Below are positions 1 through 9,033 of a stretch of DNA of 64,000 bases, one piece after another. A program made the position numbers and the translations under genes. The stretch covers positions 178,722,348 to 178,786,347 of the forward strand of contig CM024753.1 in assembly GCA_014218235.1 (NCBI GenBank), in the 5' to 3' direction. Position 1 is the stretch's first letter. Every line of letters starts with the position of its first letter. The notes under the pieces were generated by a model, which was not told where the DNA came from, searched no databases, and was given only the letters and a program-made list of their open reading frames with translations. This DNA is from Colocasia esculenta (Eukaryota > Streptophyta > Magnoliopsida > Alismatales > Araceae).

Positions 1-640
1 AACCAATTCCACCCACCACCAAACAATCAAAGGCCACCACAAACAACATACCACAACAACCAAGGCCAAACAATCCACCTCAAATGCTTTGTACACCCTC
101 TACACAATTCCAACAACACTAGCAGCCTCCCAATATTAGCCTCAACAGCAACACCCCCTCAACAACCTCTTCAATACAACTAGGTTCCTCCACCACCTCC
201 ACATTACAACCCCTGCTACCCAACTGCTCTCATATGTTCGCCAACTACCACCCCTGCATCACAACCCCTGCTACCCACAGTCCTCTCATCTGTTCATCTC
301 CCACTACCCCATCATCTCACAAACGCCTCAAGCCACCTTCCTATGCCCCACGTCTACCATACCCTCTAGCTTCTCCTATCCACCACCACCCATGGTTAAC
401 ATCAAGCCACCACATCAGATGTTCACCACCATGCACCCAACCAACCCCCACCATAAAACATGCCTATGCGTAGCAAGCCTCTTATAAGAGCGGTCCCTAA
501 TGGAGACTTTGAAGAGGAAGATGAGGAGACCATGGTGCTCTAGAGTGGGAGAATGTTCCACAGGCTGTTCCCACATAGTCAAGAATAGGCACCTCAATAG
601 CAAGAAGAAGAAACAATAGAAGGATTTATCCATGGTACTC
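1..640 (+). pseudogene. Tat-type Ty3/gypsy Gag C-terminal tail, decayed
   Basis: No long frame is open, but all three plus-strand frames read as low-complexity Pro/Gln/Asn/His/Thr-rich protein (many CCACC and CAACC words), typical of the linker after the capsid part of Gag in plant Tat elements. The frame that ends near 640 leads straight into the protease region at 652. Stop codons and frame changes are frequent, so this is a relic. The Gag N-terminus and the 5' LTR must lie left of the window. The assignment rests mainly on the protease that follows; a host proline-rich protein relic is the alternative. Confidence 0.5.
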
Positions 641-651
641 AATATGATCTA

Positions 652-1345
652 TTGAAGCATTTGGACAAGACACCGACCAAGATTTCCATTCTTGAACTGA
701 TTAAGAGGTTGTCTATCCATCAGGAAGCCCTTATGCAATATTTACATAATGTAATGGTGAATGAAGATTTTCCAGTGAACAAGATCACCCTTGTTTTAGC
801 TCCCACAAGCACACACCCAGCCATTGAATTCCATGAACATGAACTTGCACCCATGGAGGCCAAGAAGTATGCTTTGTGCCTAATTGTCAATGTCAATAGA
901 ATCCCCATCACACAATGCTTGGTAGACACCGGAGTATCCATAAATGTGGCTTCTATTGACACTCTAAACTTGTGAAGTGAGGATAGAATAGATCCGACAC
1001 TTAGTAATCACGGTCACAACATTTGACAACACCAAGAAGCCGCCAAAAGGGGTAATCACACTAAAGGTGGGCTTGGGTCCATCCATGATTGAGACAGAGT
1101 TCCACATCTTAAACATGGACCCAACCTTTAGGATGATACTAGGCAGGCCATACATTCAGGCTCTTGGCATTATCCCCTCTACAAATCATCAGTGTCTAAA
1201 GTTTCCACATAAGGGACGAGTCGTCAAGGTCACAAGTAGGCTGATGATTCTAGAGGCTGATGCTATAACAAACTCCTCCATTCCCTCAATCTGGCCTAGC
1301 AACAAGCTGATCATGTCTTTATTAGACATGTGTGATAGGCAATAG
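652..1345 (+). pseudogene. Tat-type retroviral aspartic protease, frameshifted
   Basis: Two overlapping-frame pieces make up a retropepsin. The first (652-975) contains the catalytic motif as LVDTGVSINVAS, with the Asp of DTG kept, after a Gag-Pro linker of the type seen in Tat elements (LLKHLDKTPTKISILELIK). The second (1067-1345) contains the C-terminal part, MILGRPYIQALGIIPSTNHQ, matching the family's LLGRPWIH..GAVPSTLHQ pattern. A frameshift and stop near 975-1066 separate them. In the live family this enzyme cleaves the Gag-Pol polyprotein inside the particle. This copy is inactive. Confidence 0.75.
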
Positions 1346-1401
1346 GACCCACTATATCCATACCACATGTCACCATCACCTTTGGCTAGCAAATAGAAAA
1401 G

Positions 1402-1560
1402 AGGCAAGCTTATGAATACCAAGGGTTGGCAGATCATGTAAAAATGGGGTACTAGCCAGGCAAAGGACTTGGGGCATCTCTTCAAGGCATGACTAAGCTA
1501 GTAAGTGACAAGAAGCTGATTCCAAGAGGAGGACTGGGTTATAAGCCAGGCAGGTAGGAC
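1402..1560 (+). pseudogene. G-patch-like motif after the protease
   Basis: The frame through about 1411-1560 reads MGY, a stop, PGKGLGASLQGM, then GGLGYKPGR. Glycine spacing of the form MGY..GKGLG....G....GLGY is the G-patch pattern, an RNA-binding motif known downstream of the protease in several retroelements including plant Tat types. Two TAG stops interrupt it. The frame differs from the protease pieces upstream, so the region is a relic. It supports placing the 5' block in the same lineage as the pol at 20331. Confidence 0.55.
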
Positions 1561-2775
1561 TATGAAAGAAAGGTAGTGTCAACTAAACCTTGGGCCACAA
1601 TGATTTCCACAATGAAGACTGACAGACAACCTCTTACATGGTCTCTATACTGCCATTTCCAAAAAGGGCCATTCAACTAGGGGAAGAGAGCAAACACCCA
1701 TTATTACATCTGAAATCTCTTGTCACAACATACATGCTCGCCAGTTTGCATGCCACATTGCCCTTGGCCACTTATAAAGCCTTGGAATCCCTCATGTCAC
1801 TGAAGATGAGAAAGATGGGCAACCCCGAATGTGAATGGTATCGTTGGTTTGACATGAATGACATCGCTATTTCCTTGAGTTGACTTTTTCATGCCAACAG
1901 ACCTTAATGGCCCCCCACTTATTCATGACATCCTAGAAAGGCCAACGGCTCTTATTGGTAAAAGACAATTTATGAGCGATGAGGGGGATGATGGTGAGTA
2001 AGGACATACCCTTTGAGGAAGGGTTCACCATTGGTAGGCTCTGGGCGGGCCTCTTTTCCCTTGGCACATCACCTACTCTCATCCTGGCCACCACGTGGCC
2101 CACGTTCTTGAATTTTGATATTCCCCGGGCACCGACACCCTTATTTCCATCTCTTTCCAAACTCCTGAGCAGATGCTCACCCTCCATCTTCCTAGTCTCC
2201 CAATTGTTGAGCATATGCTCACTTCCCGATTTTCCAATCTTGAGATTTCTCCCCATTCAGTTTATGTCTTAAACAAAAATCATAAAATCAAAATAACTCT
2301 GAAAAACCAAAAAATAAATGACAAATTGGCAACTCTTGATTCAATCATTCATTGAGGAGACATCATCCTTCTCCTAAGTGTGCCTCGACCTACGGGACAC
2401 TCCTCCCGGGTCCTCTGACCAATCTTCTCCTTTTTCCCTCCACTAAGGGACCTCCCTTTTCTTATTTTGTTGCTTCTCCTCCTTCACCTCCTTCTGTAGG
2501 TTCAAGTAGTCAAGTAGGGAAGTCCAGTAAGAGTGTAGATCAGATCAGTCAGAGTCTAGAGGTAATACCCAAGAAGAAGTCCAAGGGCAGCCAGGTTCCT
2601 CATAGGTTCTTGGCCGATCTAGCCCATAGTTGCAGGGCATGCTTAAAAATCCCAGAATTTCTAGAAGATCCTTTGCCATTATTGGATGTTAAATGAGAGG
2701 AATTATGCTTTATTGATGATGGGTTTGGTGTATATGAGATCATTGATGATAAAGATCCAATTTCGAAAGGGATAA
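1561..2775 (+). other. Unclassified decayed sequence, probably old retroelement
   Basis: Open frames at 1638-1883, 1979-2272 and 2352-2696 show no family I recognise. The last is Ser/Pro-rich then Lys/Ser-rich. Its frame reads on past a TGA into acidic sequence (FIDDGFGVYEIIDDKDP), which continues across the 2776-5926 insertion for a few codons when one ATAA copy is removed. This may be Gag-like or host-derived coding material; I cannot assign a function. Confidence 0.35.
2166..2221. repeat. Two 14-bp palindromes TGAGCANATGCTCA
   Basis: TGAGCAGATGCTCA occupies 2166-2179 and the perfect palindrome TGAGCATATGCTCA occupies 2208-2221, 42 bp apart. The flanks are partly alike (CTCCC and CTTCC blocks), which suggests a diverged tandem repeat of about 42 bp. 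Confidence 0.6.
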
Positions 2776-3840
2776 TGTTGACTAGGTTGCAAGCCCAGAG
2801 GGGGTGAATGGATTGCTAAAAAAATCGTCTTAGAAATATTCTAAAACAAAATAACTTTAGAAATACTAAACAAAACAGTTCGATTAATTAAGCAGCGAAT
2901 AAGGAGATAAAAGCAATCACATGAACACCAGAAATTTATCATGGTTCAAATCTCCTATCACAAAGAGTCATACGTCCAGTCTGCAAGCAACAACTTGGGA
3001 TTCCACTAACCAAGGTACAGTCCCCCTTAAGGACACTTACACATCCAACACCGGCTGGCCTTCTCTTCACTCCATGAAGAGGCAATACACCACCTATTAC
3101 CACAGGTCTTCCTTTCTACAAAAGGAGAAGAAACCACCCCCTCCACAGCAGGTCCTCTCTTCACAAATAAAAAGGAGCACTCAAGGAAGAGTAAAGAGAT
3201 GATGGCCCCTAGACCAAGCTAATAGCAACAATACAGAGCTTGATCTGAGGCAGAAACTGAGAGACAAAAAGAATTACACTAAAAAGAGGTTCTCTCAGAT
3301 CTAAAACAAACTCTCACACACTAGAAGAAACAGAGGAGCAGTGCTTTGTGGAGAGCTAAGAGCAAGAGCGACTTTTTCTGAATGAAGGATCGAGCTCTTC
3401 TGTCTTTCTATCCTAAAGGGTTGTCTTCCATAGTGTCAACACACTTCTATTTATCTTCTCTTGAGGAAGTATCCGTTAAAGTGTTTGTTGTCTCTTGTCT
3501 TGAAACGTGTCTTCTAACAGTTGTAGCGGGTCTATCGTAAGAAGCCCGAAAAATCTGCAGATAATAAATGTTTGGATAGAGAGACAGTGAGAGGGAGATC
3601 ATGTGGACATCTTCTTCGTTTCAGTCAACACGATATGTCAAGTGTTGTAAATGTGTGTGACTACCGAAAACCTGCAGACAATAAATGCTAGAAAATAGAC
3701 AACTCAAATATATCTAAACTGTCAGTCCACTGACCATACCGCATGAGGATATACTAAAGAGGAAATGTCATTTTGTGGTCATTTAAAGTTCTAGCTGATA
3801 TGTCATGAAAGTGATAACTGATGATCAGTCTATCTCCATG
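2776..3840 (-). repeat. Left arm: LTR 3' part, minus orientation
   Basis: Read on the minus strand, this arm runs from a GATAAATAG TATA-like site near 3450 to the terminal CAACA at 2776. It is the inverted partner of the right arm. The U3 side to the right (3840-3960 on the minus strand) contains a block ending GTTAATCACCAAAATATAT that recurs in plus orientation at about 6900-6985. Confidence 0.6.
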
Positions 3841-4028
3841 TAATTTAAATAAATTACACATATATTTTGGTGATTAACAAAACTATGATAAAGGTTACTA
3901 ACACATTTTCTATGAAGTTTAAGCATAGGAAATAAACCAAGGGAAAACAAGCCAATCAAGTAAGTATTCATCACACTACAACAAAGCATCAATATTTGTC
4001 TAAGTACACATCGATTTCCTTAGTTTCA

Positions 4029-4800
4029 CAACGATTTGTTAAGTGATCACAATGATTTGCCCTCACAACGATTCGTTAAGTGATCACAACGACTTGCCCT
4101 CACAACGATTCGTTAAGTGATCGCAACGACTTGCCCTCACAACGATTCATTAAGTGATCGCAATGATTTTCCCTCACAACGATTCGCTAAGTGATCGCAA
4201 CGACTTGCCCTCACAACGATTTCTTAAGTGATCATAACGATTTGCTTTCATATCGATTTCTTAAGTGAGAACAACGATTTGGTCTCACATCGATTTCTTA
4301 AGTGGAGAACAATGATTTGGTCTCGCATCAATTTCTTAAGTGAGAACAACGATTTGGTCTCACATCGATTTCTTAAGTGAGAACAACGATTTGGTCTCAC
4401 ATCGATTTCTTAAGTGGAGAACAACGATTTGGTCTCACATCGATTTCTTAATTGAGAACAACGATTTGGTCTTACATCGATTTCTTAAGTGAGAACAATG
4501 ATTTGGTCTCACATCTATTTCTTAAGTGGAGAACAACGATTTGGTCTCACATCGATTTCTTAAGCAAAATGATTTGGTTGTACATCGATTTGTTCATAAC
4601 ATCTTAACGATTTGTACATCGATTCGTTCATAACATCTTAACGATTTGTACATCGATTTGTTTATAACATCTTAATGATTTGTACATCGATTTATTCATA
4701 ACATCATAACAATTTATACATCGATTTGTTCATAACATCATAACAATTTGTACATCGATTTGTTTATAACTTCACAACGATTTCATAAGTCATGTATATA
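4029..4800. repeat. Tandem field built on ACGATTT / ATCGATTT words
   Basis: About 20 degenerate copies of a 35-38 bp unit with two half-motifs occur, for example CAACGATTCGTTAAGTGATC then CAACGACTTGCCCTCA. They grade into CATCGATTTCTTAAGTGAGA and finally ACATCGATTTGTTCATAACA. The change of unit along the field suggests serial amplification of shifting register. It lies between the two LTR arms and has no coding potential. Confidence 0.8.
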
Positions 4801-4959
4801 ACGATTTCATGGAAAGCAACGATTCGATTTTCGAGCTAATTTTTTAATACGTTGAAAAGTCAAAATCTTCACGTATATCTTTTTGACAGTCATGCATTTA
4901 TTATGATAGTACGTATCTCTGCATGCATGCAGACAATATCTTCCATTATCGTATCTTCT

Positions 4960-5926
4960 CTGTAAACATCTTTTAGAACAACAAAATGGCATTACTATTT
5001 TGATGAACATTCATTCTGACGTTGACTGACAACAAGAAACAGCTTAGCCGTCTACTGTTCAACCTTTAAATATGTGCAGGTCTCTGACAGCATTCGTCAT
5101 ACAATGTTGGACAAAATAGAAGCCAAAGAAGACTACAGAAGATCCTCTCTCTCTTTGCGTGCATGAAAAGATAAAGGACTATTGACTGGAAGCTTCCAAG
5201 TGTCAAGCAGTCTAACATACACTTATGCATAGAGACAACGGACATTTCAACGTTCGAATTTCAAAAGATGATATATATAGAAGAATGAAGTTTCTGAAGA
5301 AAAAAAAAAAAAAGCAGAACAGTTAGAGAACAAGAAGTTTTTCAACACCTTCAATCTTCTGCAAGCTTTTCGTTGAGCCAAGCAAAAACTCTCATTAGTC
5401 TTAGCTCTTGCTCTCTGTGCTAAGTTCAGATCTGTGAGAGAGCTTTCTGTTCTGAGAAGATCCCTTGATTGTAGATCTCTTTCTTCTCAGTCCTTGCTTC
5501 AGATCAAGCAGTGTTCTATAAGCTTGATCTAGGGGCATCATATCTTTGAACACATCCTCTTGTGTTGTTCCCTTCTGTTGTGAAGGAAGACCTAGTGGGG
5601 TATCCAGGGTGTTATTCCCTTCGGTTGAAGGAAGACCAGCTGGGGTGCTAGGTGCTGTAGTGTCCTTAAGGGGGACTATACCCTTGTTAGTGAAATCCTG
5701 AGATATTGCTCAGGGACTGGACGTAGGACTCCTAAGGAGAGGAGATCCGAACCAGGATAATTCTTTGTGTCGTGTGATTGCTTTTGTGTGTTTGATCTTT
5801 CGAATCACTAACACTAACAATCTGCAAAGTGTGTTTTGTGTGACTGTTTTGTGAAAAGCTTTTGAATGTTAAATAATTTTTAAGAATCCCATTCACCCCC
5901 CCTCTGGGCTTGCTAGCTGGGCAACA
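4960..5926 (+). repeat. Right arm: LTR 3' part, plus orientation
   Basis: It ends ...CTTGCTAGCTGGGCAACA at 5926. It contains a TATA box (5271-5280), a poly-A/GA stretch, CT-rich leader sequence, and the U5-like segment with GTGTCCTTAAGGGGGACT and a TGGACGTAGGA block also found in the U5 of the SIRE-like LTR at 8510. Inverted homology to the left arm is evident over most of its length. Confidence 0.6.
5271..5280 (+). promoter_or_regulatory. TATA box of the right LTR arm
   Basis: ATATATATAG, preceded by AAAAGATG, stands about 60 bp upstream of a leader rich in AGAACAAG and CT tracts. This is a typical U3/R junction for a plant LTR. Confidence 0.5.
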
Positions 5927-6160
5927 ATAACCAGTAAAGGATGACGTGCATAGATATTGTGCCCATGATGAACAATAAATGCTTTAGTGCAAAAGATACA
6001 CGACAATTTGTGGGATGATTTGAGATGATCAGTATTTCAAAATTAATTAGAAAGGAATTGTGAGGAAAAAAAATATGATTAACATAATTTTATCATATTT
6101 AATGAGACCTTATTGAAACCATAATCAATATCATAATTGTAAAGGTCATTATCAAGGTAT
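5927..6160. other. AT-rich gap without a recognisable feature
   Basis: The sequence continues the 2700-2775 flank after the inverted composite. No open frame of interest and no clear homology were seen apart from generic AT-rich content. Confidence 0.4.
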
Positions 6161-6840
6161 CAATGTTCAAAACATAATCGATGTTTGAGAAGAGTCGATG
6201 TTCAGAGATAGTCGATGTCCAAATAGAATCGATGTTCATAGGGAATCGATGTCTAGAAGGATAGTCGATGTATAAACAGAATCGATGTTCATAGGGAATC
6301 GATGTTCAAAAGACAGTCGATGTCTAAACATAATCGATGTTCAAGTGAAGTCGATGTGACTAATCGGTGTTTATGTGAAATTGATGTTGAAATGTAATTG
6401 ATGTTTAAATGAAATCGATGTTTAAGTGAAATTGTTGTTGAAATGTAATCGATGTTTAGGTGAAATCGATGTTTAAGTGAAATCGATATTGAAATGTAAT
6501 CGATGTTTAGGTGAAATCGATGTTTAAGTGAAATCGATGTTGAAATATAATCGATGTTGAAATGTAACGATGTTTAAATGAAATCGATGTTTAAGTGAAA
6601 TCGATGTTTAAATGAAATTGATGTTTTAAATGAAATCGATGTTTAGATGAAATCGATGTTTAAATAAAATCGATGTTGAAACATAATCGATGTGAGAGTA
6701 ATTGATGTTTAAGTAGACTGTAATCGACGTAAAGGTAATTGATGTTGAAACATAGTCGATGTTTAAGTAGACTGTAATCGATGTGTGTTAAACCATTAGT
6801 CGATGTGAACTTACAACAGTAGTTGATGTAGACTTAGATA
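6160..6840 (+). repeat. Tandem field of ATCGATGTT(C/T)AAGTGA words
   Basis: Thirty-odd copies of an 18-19 bp unit with an almost constant AATCGATGT core and variable spacers (TTAAGTGA, TGAAATGT, TCATAGGG, TCAAAAGA). The core is the reverse complement type of the ACATCGATT words at 4029-4800, so the two fields are probably related U3 repeats in opposite orientation. Confidence 0.8.
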
Positions 6841-7030
6841 AATCATATGCATTTGACTTCTAAATTAAATGAGTGTAACCAACTTACATAATTTATTTTA
6901 TTTGATACCTGTTGACAAACTTCAGGAAAAATATGTTAGTCAAATATTTCCATGGTTTTGTTTATCACCAAAATATATATATATATGGAGATAGGAAGTT
7001 CATCAATAAAGAATTTGAGGATGAGGCCGA
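6841..7030 (+). repeat. LTR U3 fragment related to the 2776-5926 element
   Basis: About 6920-6985 carries AACTTCAGGAAAAATATGTT, then GTTTTGTTTATCACCAAAAT, matching in order the reverse complement of about 3860-3930. It is therefore part of a further LTR copy in plus orientation, cut off by the SIRE-like insertion. The last five bases, GCCGA (7026-7030), are the target duplication of that insertion. Confidence 0.55.
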
Positions 7031-7109
7031 TGTTGGGTTGAGTGTGTTTTGGAATTTTTTAAAGTTGTATTTTAATGATATCCAATGAACATCACTCATA
7101 CTTTGATTT

Positions 7110-7255
7110 TGATGATGACATATTGTGATTTTAATGATGACATGTTGTGATTTTAATGATGACATGTTGTGATTTTAATGATGACATGTTGTGATTTTAA
7201 TGATGACATGTTGTGATTTTAATGATGACATATTGTGGTTGTGATGATGACATGT
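7110..7255 (+). repeat. 22-bp tandem repeat in U3
   Basis: About seven copies of TGATGACATGTTGTGATTTTAA or near variants. The 3' LTR has a similar array at 16551-16700. The minus-strand relative at 54654-56465 has only one copy (near 56376-56400), so the amplification is specific to this element. Confidence 0.9.
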
Positions 7256-7397
7256 TGAATATGTTATACATTTTATACATATCACAATAATGCTTAGACA
7301 ACATGTTTTTGATGTTTAATATCTCATATTTTAATGATAATATCTTGTATTAATTATTTACACTTTATATTTTCAGGTTTACACAAATTTGTCTCAA

Positions 7398-7676
7398 GTG
7401 GTGTCGACACAGTCCACCTGTGTGTTGACACGGTCTGCCTGTGTCTTGACACGATCTGTCTGTGTGTTGACACAGTCTGTCAGTCGTGTCGACACACTCA
7501 ATAGGCAGTGTCGACACTAGTCCCAGATTCCAGAAGACCCAGTTGCCAGACTGTGACAGTGTGTCGACACAGTCCCAGGCAGTGACGACACTAGACCCAG
7601 TTCCCAGAAGACTAGTTTTGCGCAAATGGGACAGTGTGTCGACACACTCCCTGGTGGTGTCGACACAGTCCACCTG
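7398..7676 (+). repeat. Cluster of GTGTCGACAC palindromes in U3
   Basis: Ten to twelve copies of GTGTCGACAC or GTGTTGACAC, often followed by AGTC or ACTAGTC, sit within 280 bp just upstream of the TATA box. The 3' LTR has the same cluster at 16831-17086. The long frames seen through it are artefacts of the palindromes. Confidence 0.85.
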
Positions 7677-7790
7677 AAACTCAAAAATGTGAATTTTTCT
7701 GGACACGTGGCTGCTTGGGAATTAGGGGATTTGACCTAGGTTTCCGTGCCCATGCACCTGCACCCCAAGGCACTTTATGGACATATGGGG

Positions 7791-7800
7791 CTATAAATAT
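7791..7800 (+). promoter_or_regulatory. TATA box of the 5' LTR
   Basis: CTATAAATAT occurs here and the 3' LTR has TTATAAATAC at 17194-17203. It is the only good TATA box in the LTR and probably sets the U3/R boundary about 30 bp downstream. Confidence 0.6.
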
Positions 7801-8299
7801 CCATGTTCCTTGTACCCCAAAGCAAAGAGAGCCCATACACTTCCAGAAGAAGCTTTTTAGCGGCCAAAGGGGGCTTTCCAGATCTTGCTCCATCTCTAGA
7901 AGTTGCAAGCCATCCTTTCAAGAGGAAGGACGTGGGAATCAAGGGGAATCTCTGGAGAGAAGCTTGCTGTGCTAGGCAAGGGAGCAGATCCAACTGAAGA
8001 GGCGCAGGAGAAGAAGGATTTCTGGCATTTCAGATGCCATCAAAGCAGAGCATCGCCAATTGAGGAGAATCTCCATCGATTTCCATCATTGCTCCTCAAT
8101 TGAAGCGTCTGCAAGACCTCTTCATCGAAGAACACTCATTCTACATCCATTTCTCACTTCAGAGTTTGTTCTTCTTTATTTCGTCTATGAGATTTGTGCA
8201 TGACATTATGCGCAACTTTCTGTGTACGAATTTGTCTTGAATCAGATCATTGCTAGAGGATCTGATTTCTGTTGTCTTTGATCTAGCTTTTTTTTTTGG

Positions 8300-8500
8300 G
8301 AGCCGTCGAGCTCTGGTTTGTGAGTCGTCGCACTCATGGTGTGGTTTGAGCCGCCGTGCTCAATTTGGAGTCGTCGTGCTCCGGTTGTTGTTTGAGCCGT
8401 CGTGCTCAGTTTGTGAGTCGTTGAACTCAAGGGTGGAGTCATCGTGCTCCAGTGTGTGTTGTACTCAAGGTTTTGAGTAGTGTGGCCTCACTGTGTGAGG
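8300..8500 (+). repeat. Array of nine mini-hairpins with CGTCGT-type loops
   Basis: Successive short inverted repeats: GAGC-CGTCGA-GCTC (8300-8313), TGAGT-CGTCGC-ACTCA (8321-8336), TTGAGC-CGCCGT-GCTCAA (8346-8363), GGAGT-CGTCGT-GCTCC (8367-8382), TGAGC-CGTCGT-GCTCA (8393-8408), TGAGT-CGTTGA-ACTCA (8414-8429), GGAGT-CATCGT-GCTCC (8435-8450), then TACTCA-AGGTTT-TGAGTA (8462-8479) and CCTCAC-TGT-GTGAGG (8486-8500). The loop is nearly fixed while stem bases change on both sides. The array lies about 500-700 nt past the TATA box, hence in the predicted RNA leader. Confidence 0.8.
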
Positions 8501-8802
8501 GGTGGACGTAGGAGTCACTGGAGGTGATTTCCAAACCACCTAAAAATCCTCTACGCAATGGTTTGAATTGTGGTTTGACTTTGTATTACGCTAGATGCAT
8601 GCATAGGGATTTCGTTCACACTACTAATCGATTTGCTCACACACACTAATCACACTTCAGATCAGTAAATTGTTTGGGTGAATTGATCTCTGATTCAAAG
8701 TAATTTTAAATTGCTTGAGCTTCCACATAAATTGGTTTTAGATCTATTCAACCCCCCCCCCCCCTTCTAGATCTGATCCATCCACCCATTCGATCCTACA
8801 AT

Positions 8803-8814
8803 TGGTATCAGAGC
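8803..8814 (+). promoter_or_regulatory. Primer binding site, tRNA-iMet type
   Basis: TGGTATCAGAGC begins two bases after the LTR end CCTACA. It is complementary to the 3' end of plant initiator tRNA-Met, the usual primer of SIRE and most plant LTR elements. A second, mutated copy (TTGGTATTAGAGCGGG) lies at 8936-8951. Confidence 0.9.
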
Positions 8815-9033
8815 GGGTTAATGTTTGTTACTGATCTAATTTGATTGCTTCTGTTTGATCTCTGTGGTAATTGCTTGAACTGTTTGCTTGATCTTTCATT
8901 GTCTCTGTGTGCTTAATCGCTCTGATTCCTACATTTGGTATTAGAGCGGGTTAACCACTCTAATTGTTAGATCTAATTCCTTATTACATTGATTCACTGT
9001 GATTAGATCTAATTGTCTTTTGAGTTTTGGTAT

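Larger units (their letters stand above)
2776..5926. mobile_element. Inverted-repeat composite of two SIRE-like LTR ends
   Basis: The unit begins TGTTGACTAGGTTGCAAGCC and its reverse complement begins TGTTGCCCAGCTAGCAAGCC; both continue into CAGAGGGGG-TGAATGG. Homology continues inward for several hundred bases: the block with GTGTCCTTAAGGGGGACT, the block with TCTAGGGGC, and the TGGACGTA block all occur on the left as reverse complements. The arms resemble the R-U5 end of SIRE/Maximus-type LTRs and point outward in opposite directions. The unit is flanked flush by ATAA (2772-2775 and 5927-5930). Taking one ATAA away leaves a plausible empty site, so the whole may have inserted as one piece; two independent LTR insertions are the alternative. 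Confidence 0.6.
7031..8800 (+). repeat. 5' LTR of the SIRE-like element
   Basis: Starts TGTTGGGTTGAG and ends CGATCCTACA. In order it holds a 22-bp tandem repeat, a cluster of GTGTCGACAC palindromes, a TATA box at 7791, a leader, an array of mini-hairpins (8300-8500) and a poly-C tract of about 14 next to TTCTAGATCTGATCC. It differs from the 3' LTR at a few positions per hundred by eye, with an extra TGTCTTGACACGATCTG repeat. Confidence 0.9.

Noticed and set aside
4029..4800. Regular repeats with spacers resembling a CRISPR array
   Set aside because: Units are degenerate and spacers are repeats themselves; no cas genes; the context is a plant LTR.
7365..7706. Frames on both strands through the U3 palindrome cluster (113 and 63 codons, Cys/Asp/Thr-rich)
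   Set aside because: They arise from GTGTCGACAC repeats, which read open in several frames. The same happens at 16795-17115. No start context or homology.
8936..8951. Second primer binding site
   Set aside because: TTGGTATTAGAGCGGG resembles the first site but lies 135 bp inside and carries changes; more likely a local duplication of the leader.
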